Of a DNA stretch of 64,000 nt, positions 38,031-50,279 are shown in pieces. This DNA comes from Papilionanthe hookeriana x Papilionanthe teres. Its lineage: Eukaryota > Streptophyta > Magnoliopsida > Asparagales > Orchidaceae. The position numbers and the translations under genes are program-made. Position 1 is the first letter of the stretch. Each line of letters starts with the position of its first letter. The notes beneath the pieces are model-generated. The model searched no databases. It was not told where the DNA came from and was given only the letters and a program-made list of their open reading frames with translations. Where the stretch lies: NCBI GenBank assembly GCA_022702705.1, contig CM040421.1, positions 64,354,197 to 64,418,196 of the forward strand, in the 5' to 3' direction.

Positions 38031-38038
38031 TATTTAAA
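38031..38038 (+). promoter_or_regulatory. TATA-like box of L3
   Basis: TATTTAAA followed by the same CCCTCACGGCCATG block as in L2. It is a weaker TATA than in the short LTR and L1, but identical in position. Confidence 0.65.
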
Positions 38039-38462
38039 CCCGACCCCCTCACGGCCATGAGAGGAGAGTCGCACAAACCTTGTCGAAACTCTGCCAAAAT
38101 TATTCCAAACCCTTCTCCATCCTGTAGAGCGCTTGATCACCAAGGCCAATTCGCCCTAATCCTCACCAACGAACTTAATTTCTCGCCAAAATTCCACCCA
38201 AAACCAGGACACTTCTCCACAAAGGAGCCAATCCTCAAATCGACTCGGTCCTACACCTTCACCGGACCAAGAGGAGAAGTTTCCCACTCGAAAGCCCCAT
38301 CTCCAAGCCACCCAGCTTGCTCCAGCCTCCAAGCTTTGTGATCGGCCGTGGTCGAAATCCTACCTATGCAATTCACCGGACCAGAGACTTCATCCGAAGT
38401 TTGCGGGATCCAATCGAAGGTGACCCAACCCTCAGATTGAAGCCACACTTCTCTGAGCAAAG

Positions 38463-41400
38463 GTATGGCCTCACTCTTCTTCCCGAGCTTCTGAACATTC
38501 TCCATTTTTATTGAGTCAATTTCATGCCACATAAACCGTATGGATGCATTCGTCTCTTCAAGACGAATCCATAGAGCATAAGAACATGAAAATCCATTGA
38601 GTATTGAGTGAGATATTTGGGATTTAGTGTGGACGGCTCTCGGGTGAGGACGCTTGGGGACGATGAACGGATGCCGTTCATCTAATACACGCGCGGATGG
38701 ACGGCCGAGATCGCGTCGGATCGGGAGATGGAACGACACAGCTGGGCCTCGCAGCACCGAGTCGATGGCGGCGTCGAACCAGAACACGCCGTGTGGCCTT
38801 TCGGAGCTGCCGAGGTTGACGCGGCGCCGCGTGGATAAATAGAAAATTAGGGTATTTTTTATTTATTTAATTCCCTAAACTTCAAAAATTCCTAACTTTG
38901 TATAGGAAAATCAGAAAAATAAAATAAAAATACCCTCTTACTCAGCGAATCGAAGGAGAATAATGTGGAAAAGAAATCATTTAATTTCATCAAGTATTTT
39001 ATTTTTAATAATTTATTTACCCTCTCGCATTATTTTAATTCTCCATGCATATAGGAAATTCACCATGGTACGAGACCATAGGGCTTTGAAGCCTCTCGAA
39101 TTTGGGAACATTCCCTGAATTTTCCAAAGTCGCAGGCCATCCCTATGAGAAGTTATTGATTTTTCAAATTCATGTTGCTGTTTTAAGTATTTTAATTCCA
39201 ATAATTAGCATGTTGTGAAATAAATTCTAGGAAAATTTGGTTATGTCTCTTATGACCAGAGGACCCTAGGAAAAATAGATTTTGGATTAATCCATTTAAA
39301 ATAACCCGAATTGGCTTAAACACCCAAAATAGCTCCTTAATTAATTAGAGTTAACCATATATCAAATTGGCTTGAAATCAATTCTCCACTGACCTTTAGG
39401 ATTAGAGGAACCCACCATAAAAATTTGAAGTCAATTGGACTTGGTTAGCCCTACTAAATGGGTTGATTAAGCCACTTAGTCATTTTAAACTTTAAAAATT
39501 CATAACTTTCAAAATGCTTTTCAAAAATTCACCAAATTGGTTTTAGAGCCTCTCTGATATCAGGGGAATTTAAAGAAATTAAATTTTCAATTTTCTAAAA
39601 AATTTAATTTTTTGCATTATTTTAATATTTTAATAATAAAAAAATAATAAAAATCACAAAAATAATAAAATTAACCAAAATGTCACATTTTGAATTTTAA
39701 TCACTTAGAATAAACCCCATATTTTTCTTAGGTCTATTTAATGAGATATTAAATTTTAAAGCCCTAAGGTAATTTTAAAATTAAAAAATATATTTTCTAG
39801 CATTTTCATTAAAATAATTATAATAAATCAAAGAAAAATTAGAAAATTGCAAAAATTGATTCTCTGATTTCCTTGATATTAGAGAGATTTTTGAAAAATA
39901 TAAATTTCATTTTTCAACCTTTACTTTATTTTTAAATTAATTAATACTCCAAAACTTAAAATAATTATAATAAAAATAATATAATTCAAAAAATCACCAA
40001 AATTGGTCCAATTGGTCCTCTGGTCATTAGGAATGTCCCATAATTTTCTTAAGGACATAAACTTTCCCTTGGTCATATTATTAAATTTTCCTTGGAAATT
40101 CCTATTTTCCACTAAAAATAATTACATAATTAAATTAAATACAGAAAAATCACATTTTCTCCTCTCATGTCTTTATTGACATATGAGTGAAGTCACATAA
40201 AAATTTCAAGTTCATTTAAGCTCAATTTATTGAGTTATGGAATTATTAAGCTTGAAAGGCAAAATGGTAATTAAAAATTTTAACCCTTAATTAAAACTTT
40301 AGGTTTAATAAAATTAACAAGTAAAATATTTGATCTTAATCTGATTTGGATGATTGAAATTTAAATAATTAAAGGGTAGAAACCTACTAAACAATTTAAA
40401 ATAATTGAAATAAACCTTAATTAAATAATTGATTAAATTTGGAAGAATAATAAAATTAGAATTATTAAAATAGAGATATTATTAGGAAGAGATTTATTCT
40501 TTAATTTAAAAATCCCTAAATTAATCATCTCAATAATATTTAATTCCTAATTAAAAATGATAATTCAAATTTAAGTTTTAAAATGTTAAAAGACTTAATC
40601 ATTAAAATTAAATTAAAAAGTTAAATTCTTAAACTCTTTTTAAATTTTCAATTAAATTAAAATTAAAAATAAAAAAAATTAAATTAAAGATTAAATTAAA
40701 TTAAATCAAACAAATTAAATAAATTAAGTTAAATTAAATCAAATAAATTAAATAAAATAAAATAAAATTAAATTAAAAAATAATAATAATAATAATAAAT
40801 AATAAATAATTAAATTAAATTATATTATATTAAATTAAATTAAATTAAATTAAAGCATATTAAATTAAATTAAATTAAATTAAAATAAAATAAAATCAAA
40901 TAAAATTAAAATTAAGTTAAAAAAAATTAAAATTAAAATTAAAATTAAAATTAAAATTAAAAAATTAAAATTAAATTAAAATTAAAACTAAACCAAGTTA
41001 AATTAAATTAAAGTTAAATTAAATTGAATTAAATAACATCACCTAAGACATAAAGAAATTAAATATAAAGCAACTTGAACACTATTCCAAATTTAAACCC
41101 GTTAATCGAAGTTAAACTAAATCATAAACCATTCAACACCAATTTCGCCTCGAGAGCTTTGGTTATCATAACTCCTAAACGTAACGTTAAATGAAATGCT
41201 ACTTCACTTATGGGATATTCAAATGTCCTAGTTCATCGAGCAAGATAACAAAACTTGAATCCCCGACGATTAATTCATTTGTATGATTAAATTCATTTGG
41301 ACTTAAAACAATCCTATCAATATCGAAAAGATGTTTAAGATTCTTCTTAAGCACTTCCTCAATATGATAGGATATTTATAAGAACAATTGAACTTAATTA

Positions 41401-41559
41401 TTCTTCGATGAAGAAAATCGTCCTCAAACCAAAACACAAGAACCTGAGACATCATAGAAGCATCTAGCCATAGGATTTGAATTTGGTAGAAAACCATAAC
41501 CCTTCCCTTAGCTTTACCTAGGAACTTGCTTAAATATTCTAATTGTGTTTAAGTGCAGC
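38463..41559 (+). other. Possible leader intron within L3
   Basis: Donor-like GAGCAAAG|GTATGG at 38,463 and acceptor-like GTGTTTAAGTGCAG ending at about 41,559, both kept in L2 (donor at 43,285, acceptor at 46,332). The enclosed 3.1 kb is AT-rich as plant introns are and is missing from the short 1.78 kb LTR. Inferred from motifs only. Confidence 0.35.
40640..41040. repeat. ATTAA-type low-complexity run in L3
   Basis: Long run of AAATTAAATTAAA and variants. The counterpart in L2 is at 45,410-45,800. Confidence 0.9.
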
Positions 41560-42714
41560 TTGGGATGACGGGAAGACCCTCCGGTACGCTTTTATTTTAT
41601 CGCAATTTACCTTATTGCAATTTATTTAATCGCATCGCGCTTACTTTTCTTGCATGATAAACAACTGTTGCATGAAAACCCTCACCTTTAGGATAGTCCC
41701 TAAAACTGAAACCAAAACTAAATTAAAAGTCATTGCAAGATAAAATTTACCGCCACAACATTTCAAAATATGAAACAACTCAAAATTTAATCACAAACAG
41801 AACACAAAACTACAATTACAACTAAATTAAAACATCCTGTTGGATGATCGGGAATACCTCGGATGATGTAACCTACGTGTTGCTAACGAGATTTCCCACG
41901 GTCTAAATGAAAGTGTGGAACTCATTCAGTTGAGTTTAGCAAATTCATCCGGACTAAGTGAATCCGATAAAAATAACGATGCCGAAGGATGGAACCAGTG
42001 GATCTTAACCGTGTCGTTATAATCAACTTTAAGATTTGTTTTAAATAAAATATAAAAAACACTTGGAAATTAAGATTTTCTCTAAACCAAAACACTTTTC
42101 TCATCTCCCGATTTATGACTTCTATAACTAAACCTCTCGCAACAACAAGGAGCTCGGAGCATGGTGGGCAAAGACGACCATCGTCGTCGACAAAACCCGA
42201 ATCTACTTCAAAGAAAACCTTCTTAGAATTAAACAACAAAGCCATAGGACTTCGAGGTAGTTTGCGTAGTGCAACATAAATCCTCAACCTTTTGCTAGGC
42301 ATTTGCATTGCAAATTAAGCCCTAACCGGACTTAGGATTCCGAGGTAGTCGTTCGGTACGACATAAACCCTCATAACTTCAAGGCTATTTGTATGATTCT
42401 ATCATATAAATATAAGTCCTAATTAATTAAAATTGGCAAGATCAAAACATTAAATAGATATTAGGATCTTCCTAAATTCAAGCCAAACAATAGGATAGCC
42501 GGGAAATTACTGAAGTTCCCTTCGAATCCGTAATTTCTCCTACCTTTCTTCCTTTGAAATCCCAAAATAAAATCTTTCAAATTTGATCCATTCCCTATTG
42601 AAATTCCAAAATTCAATCCTTTGAAAACTTAATCTTTGAAATTCTTGAGAGCATAATTACTGATTATTAATGAGAGTTTTCTTAGGTGATTCCCGTCACT
42701 TAAGATGTAATTAA

Positions 42715-42736
42715 CTATAGGGGCTTGCCCTTATAG
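42715..42736 (+). other. Conserved LTR hairpin, L3 copy
   Basis: Arms CTATAGGGG and CCCTTATAG, loop CTTG, with one G-T pair, in the conserved context TAATTAA before and AAAGAACCCAGG after. Confidence 0.8.
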
Positions 42737-45409
42737 GGAATTTAAAGAACCCAGGTAATATAAACCCTGTTTAATGCTTTCATATTAAGCAGGGGAATTT
42801 GTCGGCTTATAAAATTGGTTCGCAGCACCAAACGGATGTCACAAAGCTTCTAGTTTATTTAATCGAGCCCCACCATCAAGCGATGGTGTCTATCCTTAGG
42901 ATGGATACATGGTTCAGTGGTGCGGTGTTCGTTTATATAAACTATTTGGGATGTGAGATCGGTTTGATTTCATATCTTAAAATCTTCAAATTTAAAATTA
43001 TTTTCAAAAATCAAATATTACTTTTCAAATTATTTATTTAAATTAAATTAAAAATTCACCGACAATTTCTGTAGGCGACCCCTTTTCAAAATAAAACACA
43101 CAACCTAAAAAATAATGCCGACACCAGGCCACCCAGTTGTTCCAGCCTCCAAGCTTTGTGATCGGCTGTGGTCACTTTCATAGCTAGGCAATTCACCAGA
43201 CCAGGAGACTTCATCTGGAGCTTGCTGGGACGCAATCGAAGGTGACACAACCCTCGCATCGAAGCCACACTTCTCTGAGCAAAGGTATGAGCTAATTCTT
43301 TATCCCGAGCTTCTGGAGATTCTCCATTTCAAATGCTTTAATTTCAATACATGATCACCATATAGATGTATTTGTCTCTTCAAGACTAATCCATAGAGCA
43401 TAAGAACACAATAATCCGTTGAGAAATGAGTGAGTTCTTAGGATTTTAGTGTGGACGGCTCTCGGGTGAGGACACTTGGGGACGATGAACGGATGTCGTT
43501 CATTCCATACACGCGCGAACGGACGGCCAGGATCGCACCGGATGAGGAGACGGAACGATACAGCGGGCCCCTGGAGCGCTGAGTCGAATCAGAAAGCGCC
43601 ACGCGGCACTTCGGAGATGTTAAGGTTGACGCGGCGCCGACTCGGATAAATAGAAAAATAGGGATTTTCTGATTTATTTAATTCTCTAAACTTCAAAAAT
43701 CCATAACTTTGTGTAGAAAAATTAGAAAAATAAAATAAAAATACCATCTTGCTCAGTGAACAGAAGAGAATAATGTGGAAAAGAAATCATTTAATTTCAT
43801 CAAGTATTTTATTTTTAATGATTTATTTACCCTCTGCATTATTTTAATTCTCCATGCATATAGGAAATATACCATGGAATGAGACCATAGGGCTTTTGAA
43901 GCCTCTGAATTTGGGAACATTCCCTAAATTTTCCAAAGTCAGAGGCCATCCCTATGAGAAGTTATTGATTTTTCAAATTCATGTTACTGTTTTGAGTCTT
44001 TTAAATCCAATAATTAGCATGTTGTGAAATAAATTCTAGGAAAATTTGGTGATGTTTCTTATGACCAAAGGACCCTAGGAAAAATAGGTTTTGAATTAAT
44101 TCATTTAAAATAACCCTAATTGGCTTAAACACCCAAAATAGGTCCCTAATTAATTAGAGCTAATCATACATCAAATTGACTTGAAATCAATTCTCCACTC
44201 GATCTTTAGGATCGAAGAACCCACCATAAAAATTTTAAGTTAATTGGACTTGGTTAGCCCTACTAAATGGGTTGATTAAGCCATTTAGTCAATTTAAACT
44301 TTAAAAATTCATAACTTTCAAAATGCTTTTCAGAAATTCACCAAATTAGTTTTGGAGCCTCTCTGATATCAGGGGAATTTAAGAAAATTAAAATTTTAAT
44401 TTTCTAAAAAAGTTGATTTTTGGTATTATTTTAATATTTTAATAATTAAAAAATAATAAAAATCATAAAAATAATAAAATTCACCAAAATGCCACATTTT
44501 GAATTTTAATCACTTAGGAACAAACCCCATATTTTTCTTAGGTCTATTTGATGAGATATTAAATTTTAAAGCCCTAAGGTAATTTTAAAATTAAAAAAAA
44601 TGTATTTTTTAAGCATTTCCACTAAAATATTTCTAATAAATCAAAGAAAAATCAGAAAATTGTAAAAATTGATTCTCTGATTTCCTTGATATCAGAGAGA
44701 TTTTTGAAAAATATAAAATTTATTTTTCAACCTTTATTTTATTTTTAAATTAATTAATACTCCAAAACTCAAAATAAGTATAATAAAAAGAATATAATTC
44801 AAAAAATCACCAAAATTGGTCCAAGTGGTCCTCTAGTCATTAAGAATGTCCCATAAATTTCTTAAGAACAGAAACTTTCCCTTCATCATATTATTAAATT
44901 TTCCTTGGAAATCCCTATTTTCCACCAAAATTAATTACATAAATAAATTAAATATGGAAAAATCACATTTTCTCCTCTCATGTCTTTATTGACATATGAG
45001 TGAAGCCACATAAAAATTTCAAGTTCATTTAAGCTCAATTTAGTGAGTTATGAAATTATTAAGCTTGAAGGGTAAAATGGTAATTAAAATTTTAATCTTT
45101 AATTAAAACTTTAGGTTTAATAAAATTAAAAAGTAAAATATTTGATCTTAATCTGATTTGGATGATTGAAATTTAAATAATTAAAGGGTAGAAACCTACC
45201 AAACAATTTGAAAATAATTAAAACAAACTTTAATTAAATAATTGATTAAATTTGGAAGAATAATAAAATTGGAATTATTAAAATAGGGATATTAATAGGA
45301 AGAGATTTGTTCTTTAATTTAAGAATCCCTAAATTAATCATCTCAATAATATTTAATTCCTAATTAAAATGATAATTCAAATTTAAGATTTAAAATGTTA
45401 AAAGACTTA

Positions 45410-45800
45410 ATCATTAAACTAAATTAAAGTTAAATTAGTTAAATTAAACTCTTTTAAAATTTCAATTAAATTAAAATTAAAAATGAAATTAAATTAAAAT
45501 TTAAATTGAATTAAATTAAATTAAAATTAAAAATAAAATTAAATTTAAATTTAAATTAAATTAAATTAAATTAAATCAAATTAAATTAAATTAAAGGAAA
45601 TTAAATCAAATTAAATTAAATCAAATTAAATTAAATCAAGTTAAATTAAATTAAATTAAATCATATCAAATCAAACTAAATTGAATTAAATTAAATTAGA
45701 TAATGGAATCAAGTTAAAATTAAATCAAATTAAATTAAATTAAAATTAAAACTAAACCAAATTTAATTAAATTAAATTAAAGTTAAATTAAATTAAAAAT
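45410..45800. repeat. ATTAA-type low-complexity run in L2
   Basis: Counterpart of 40,640-41,040, with different exact unit counts, as expected for slippage. Confidence 0.9.
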
Positions 45801-47513
45801 AACATCACCTAAGACATAAAGAAATTCAAAAATAAACATAAAGCAACTTGAACACTATTCAAAATTTAAACCCGTTAACTGAAATTAAATTAAATCACAA
45901 ACCATTCAACACCAATTTGCCCTCGAAAACTTTTATCGTCATAACTCCTAAACATGAATGTTAAATGAAGTGTTACTTCACTTATAGGATATTCAAATGT
46001 CCTAGTTCACTCGAAGCAAGATAACAACAAAACTTGAATTCTCTGGATGATTAATTCATTTGTATAATTAAATTCATTTGGACTTAAAACAATTCTAGCA
46101 ATATTGAAAAGATGTTTAAGATTCTTCTTAAGCACTTCCTCAATATGATAGGATGTTTATAAGAACAACTTAACTTAATTGTTCTTTGATCGTCCTCAAA
46201 CCAAAATACAAGAACCTAGACGTCATAGGAAATGACTAGCTATAGGATTAGGAATTTGGTAGAAAACCATAACCCTTCCCTTAGCTTTACCTAGGAACTT
46301 GCTTAAATATTCTAAATTGTGTTTAAGTGCAGCTCGGGATGACGGGAAGACCCTCCAGGTACGCTTTTATTTTATTGCAATTTACTTTCTTGCAATTTAC
46401 CTTATTGTAATTTATTTAATCGCATCACACTTACTTTTCTTGCATGATAAACAACTGTTGCATGAAAACCCACACCTTTAGGATAGTCCCTAAAACTGAA
46501 ACCAAAACTAAATTAAAAGTCATTGCAAGATAAAATTCACCGCCACAACATTTCAAAATATAAAACAACTCAAAATTTAATCACAAACATGTAATACAAA
46601 ACTACAACTACAACTAAATTAAAACGTCTTGTTGGATGATCGGGAATACCTCTGATGATGTAACCTACGTGTTGCTAAGGGATTTCCCACGGTCTAAATG
46701 AAAGTGTGGAACTCATTTAGTTGAGTTTAACAAATTCATCTGGACTAAGTGAATCCGATAAAAATAACGATGCCAGAAGGATGGAACCGTGGGATCTTAA
46801 CCGGTGTTGTTATAATCAACTTTAAGATTTGTTTTAATTAAAACATAAAAAAAACTTGGAAATTAAGAATTTCTCTAAACCAAAACAATTTTCTCATATC
46901 CTGATTTATGACTTCTAAAACTAAACCTCCGCAACAACAAGGAGCTCGGAGCATGGTGGGCAGCACGGCCATCGTCATCAGTAAAACCTGAGTCTACTTC
47001 AGCAAAACTTTCTTAGAATTAAATAACCAAGCCATAGGACCTCGAGGTAGTTTGCCTAGTGCAACATAAATCCTCAACCTTTTGTTAGGCATTTGCATGA
47101 TCTTGTCATGTAAATTAAGCCCTAACCGGTCTTAGGACTCCGAGGTAGTCGTCCGATACGACATAAACCCTCACATCTTCGAGGCTATTTGCATGACTCG
47201 CGTTATGCAAATATAAGTCCTAATTAATTAAAATTGGCGAGACCGAAATGTTAGATAACATTAGGACTTTCCTAAATTCAAAGCCTAACGATAGGATAGT
47301 CGGGAAATTACCGAGTTCGCTTCGAATCCGTGATTTCTCCTACCTTTCTTCCTTCGAATTCCCAAAATAAAATGTTCCAAATTTGATCCATTCCCTATTG
47401 AAATTCCAAAATTCAATCCTTTGAAAACTTATGCTTCGAAATTCTCGAGAGCGAATTACCGATTATTATCGAGAGTTTTCTTAGGTGATTCCCGTCACTT
47501 AAGATGTAATTAA

Positions 47514-47536
47514 CTATAGTGGGCTTGCCCTTATAG
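47514..47536 (+). other. Conserved LTR hairpin, L2 copy
   Basis: CTATAGTGGG, CTTG, CCCTTATAG; as in L3 but with one inserted base in the left arm. Confidence 0.75.
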
Positions 47537-47923
47537 GGAATTTTAAGAACCTGGTAATATAAACCTCGTTTAATGCTTTCATATTAAGCTGGGGAACTTG
47601 TCGGCTTATAAAATTGGTTCGCGTACCAAACGAATGTCACGAATCTTCTAGTTTATTTAATCGAGCCCCATCACCAAGCAAAGGTGTGTCTATTCTCCGG
47701 ATAGATGTACGAGTTGTGGTGCGGTGCTCGTTTATATAAACTATTCGGGATGTGAGATCGCTTGATTTCATATCTTAAAATTTTCAAATTTAAAATTATT
47801 TTCAAAATCAAATACTACTTTTCAAATTATTTATTTAAATTAAATTAAAAATTCGCCACACAATTTCTGTTAGGCGACCTCCTTTTCAAAAATACAACAC
47901 TCAACCTAAAAAATATTCCGACA

Positions 47924-48446
47924 GATGTCAGCAAGATTTATCTCACCGTCGGCGAGCTAATATTTTTCAGAACCAAAAACTTTCGGGAAAAATCCGCTGT
48001 TGGCGAGAAATACTTCGCTGTCAGCTAGATCGATCTCGCTGTCGGCGAGATTCCAAAAAATTTTAAAATTTTTGAAATTTCGTCACTCATTTTCGTCCTT
48101 GATTTGTCTTATATTATTTTTTCGATCATATTATTTATTAATTTTAATATGAAGATTAGCTACTTAAACACAAACAAATTCACACAACACAACAAATTAA
48201 CTTTAATATTGAAATCCATGAGACATACAAACTAACATAATTTAAAACTCTATAATCAAATTTCAAACTTCAATCCTTACTACTAATCAACATCGCAAAC
48301 CAAACCACGACACACTAAATTCTGATACAAAACTATGACGCATATCTCAATTAAGTTTGAGATATTCAAATCATCACTCCACACATAATAAAATCTAAAT
48401 CAAATCAAATAACATAAATACAAACATAATATGGAAATCTTTACTA
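47924..48446. repeat. Spacer between the two third ORFs with palindrome cluster
   Basis: 47,929-48,055 holds about five CTCGCYGTCGGCGAG-type motifs; the first was split by the L2 insertion. The remainder to 48,446 is AT-rich and non-coding. Confidence 0.75.
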
Positions 48447-49602
48447 CTACTCTTCAAGGTCAGAATCTTCATCTTCTCTGATATTTCTGATATGATGATG
48501 ATGCTCAAATAAGTTATAGAAAGGCTCGAAGGGAAATTCGGCGGCATTCTTCGATGATCCAACCCTTCTCGTCTCGCAAATGAAGAAAGCTAGCTTCCAG
48601 GTGTCCAGAATGATCAAAGTGTTCCTTCATCCTCCAGTCAATGTGATCAAATAAATCAGATATATTGTCGATTAAATATCTCACATTCTGCAGTTCTTTC
48701 TTCATTCCTTTAATTTTCTTCATAAGTAACTCCGTTTTATCTGAAATAGGCCTTGCTATAAGATTATTCTGTGAAGCTCTATCAAAGATAAATGTAATGT
48801 CTTCATTATTGTCCAAAGTAGGGAACATATCTGTAGGATCAAGCGGCTTCCAAGGTAATAGAACTTTTTCCTAAGCTTCATAAGAAACCTGGTACTGACT
48901 GCATAATGCAAAAATAGTAGATGGGTGTCCTACTCCGTGAACTGACCCATGCACAATTAAACCCAATGCAGACTTAACAATTATTGATCCAACATCAATA
49001 GGCAATCTAATTTGAATACAATAATTCAATATAGCGCATTCTTTCGAGACCTTGTTTACCCTCATAGTAGGTAACAATTTAGATGAGATGAAAAAGTGCC
49101 AGTGCTTCGAGACATGATTCAAAAGTGATGCAGAGAAACTAACATACCCGTCTTCACGCATTTCCCAATCTTCTGGTTCATCAGTTAGATATCGAAATAT
49201 CTCATTCATATTATATCGAGAAGGCACAAAATTTGAATAGTGACATACCGGGGTGTTTTCTATAGAGAATAACTCATTTACTCTTGATGGAGTAAACGTC
49301 ACTCATCTTCCTCAGACGTAGATATTCCCATTGTTGATCGCATGTAAGTTAGAGTAGAACTCTTTCACAACTGGAATAACAACAGTAGACGTAGTGTAAC
49401 AAAATACCTCTCATTGCCGCTGCGCGATCATTTCTTCTATCTTCGTAGTGGAATTTTCTAATCATCGATTGACAAATCCCCGTTCCTTGATAACTCTTTT
49501 CTTTACCAAAACCTTGTTGAAGATTTGCTGCGCTTCCGCACTCACAAATTTCCTCCGGTTAAACACTCCAGATTTAGAAGAATCTAAGAATTTGGAGGCC
49601 AT
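48447..49602 (-). pseudogene. Third ORF of the gypsy element, proximal copy
   Basis: Starts MASKFLDSSKSGVFNRRKF at 49,602 and ends EDEDSDLEE at 48,447, with frameshifts near 49,440, 49,310 and 48,870. It shares with the distal copy the VIKERGF phrase, KHWHFFISSKLLPT and the acidic C-terminus, and has the same length (about 385 versus 395 codons). The two copies stand in tandem on the same strand, now separated by the giant LTR insertion. Sequence identity looks low, so the duplication is older than this insertion. Confidence 0.72.
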
Positions 49603-49728
49603 TATGGTGAATAGAATGAATTCTAGTGAAGAAGGTAGATTTAGAATGAATTAAGAATGGTTTTTCACTAAGGATTTGGTGTTGAAACCGTCCAGATCAG
49701 CATTCAAAGTATAAATAACTCATCTTTA

Positions 49729-49920
49729 TAACTTCCTCGCTGTCGGCGAGAAGTTTCTCGCCGTCGGCGACTCCGCTATAAAACCGCCTTCGGTGTTCTC
49801 GCTGTCGGCGGGGTTGTTTCTCGCTGTCAGCGAGCTCGATAAATAAACTGAATTAAATTAGCGAACCTCGCTGTCGGCGAGTATCGAGCTCGCCGTCGAC
49901 GAGATTCCAAAATAATGTCC
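49729..49920. repeat. Cluster of CTCGCTGTCGGCGAG-type palindromes upstream of the proximal third ORF
   Basis: Six to seven copies of a 15-bp near-palindrome CTCGCYGTCGGCGAG with variable spacing. The same motif is at 47,929-48,055 (about five), 29,750-29,935 (six) and 56,830-57,007 (six). Confidence 0.85.
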
Positions 49921-50279
49921 AATTTCGCTCTAAATCGAATAATTTCTTTTCTCATCATAATGGTTCGAATATGTGATGATTCTTAATAATAATCGAGTAA
50001 GTAAAGTTTCAATAATATAGTACTAACTATTAAGATACAATAAAAATAGATGACTAATATGGGTTGCCTCCCATAAAGCGCTTGGTTTAACGTCGTCAAC
50101 CCGACCTAATTTCAATTATTAATCAGGTCGACTAAGCATTAAAACCTCTTTATAATTAGGTCTTATACCTTCGAAATATGGTTTTAATCTATGTCCATTA
50201 ACTTTAAATTTATGTCCAGTTTTGGATCTTCGATTTCTATAGTTCCGTATGAAAATATTTGAGTTATGGTGAAAGGTCC

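Larger units (their letters stand above)
35651..43123 (+). mobile_element. L3: 7.47 kb giant solo LTR inserted in L2
   Basis: Starts TGTTGACCTCA, ends ATGCCGACA, and is collinear with L2 over its whole length. It interrupts L2 exactly where its own sequence reads CTCCAAGCCACCC: L2 breaks off at CTCCGTG (35,650) and resumes at CCAGGCCACCC (43,124). The presumed target CCAAG is seen as CCGTG and CCAGG on the two sides. The order 5'-half, 5'-half, 3'-half, 3'-half cannot be a normal LTR-body-LTR element, and insertion of one solo LTR into another explains it. TATA box at 38,031. Confidence 0.82.
33022..47923 (+). mobile_element. L2: 7.4 kb giant solo LTR (outer copy, split by L3)
   Basis: Made of 33,022-35,650 and 43,124-47,923, together about 7.43 kb. 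Starts TGTTGACCTCA, ends ATTCCGACA. Flanks GCTGT (33,017-33,021) and GATGT (47,924-47,928) are a 5-bp target duplication with one change. Rejoining the flanks restores a CTCGCTGTCAGCRAG palindrome of the gypsy element. The 5' 2.6 kb is a C-rich U3 with a TATA box at 35,378. The rest is a long AT-rich leader with near-pure ATTAA runs (45,410-45,800), the hairpin and a conserved last 340 bp. No protein gene is contained; the internal body of the parent element is absent. Confidence 0.85.

Noticed and set aside
37621..38341. Overlapping open frames on both strands of GC-rich U3 in L2, L3 and L1 (35.1-35.5, 37.6-38.8, 59.5-59.8 kb)
   Set aside because: Open only because of GC composition, on both strands at once, not conserved in frame between L2 and L3, and overlapping the promoter.
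33022..47923. Reading L2/L3 as one complete LTR-body-LTR retrotransposon
   Set aside because: The order is 5' half, 5' half, 3' half, 3' half, with no body, primer site or pol. Insertion of one LTR into another fits the junctions better.
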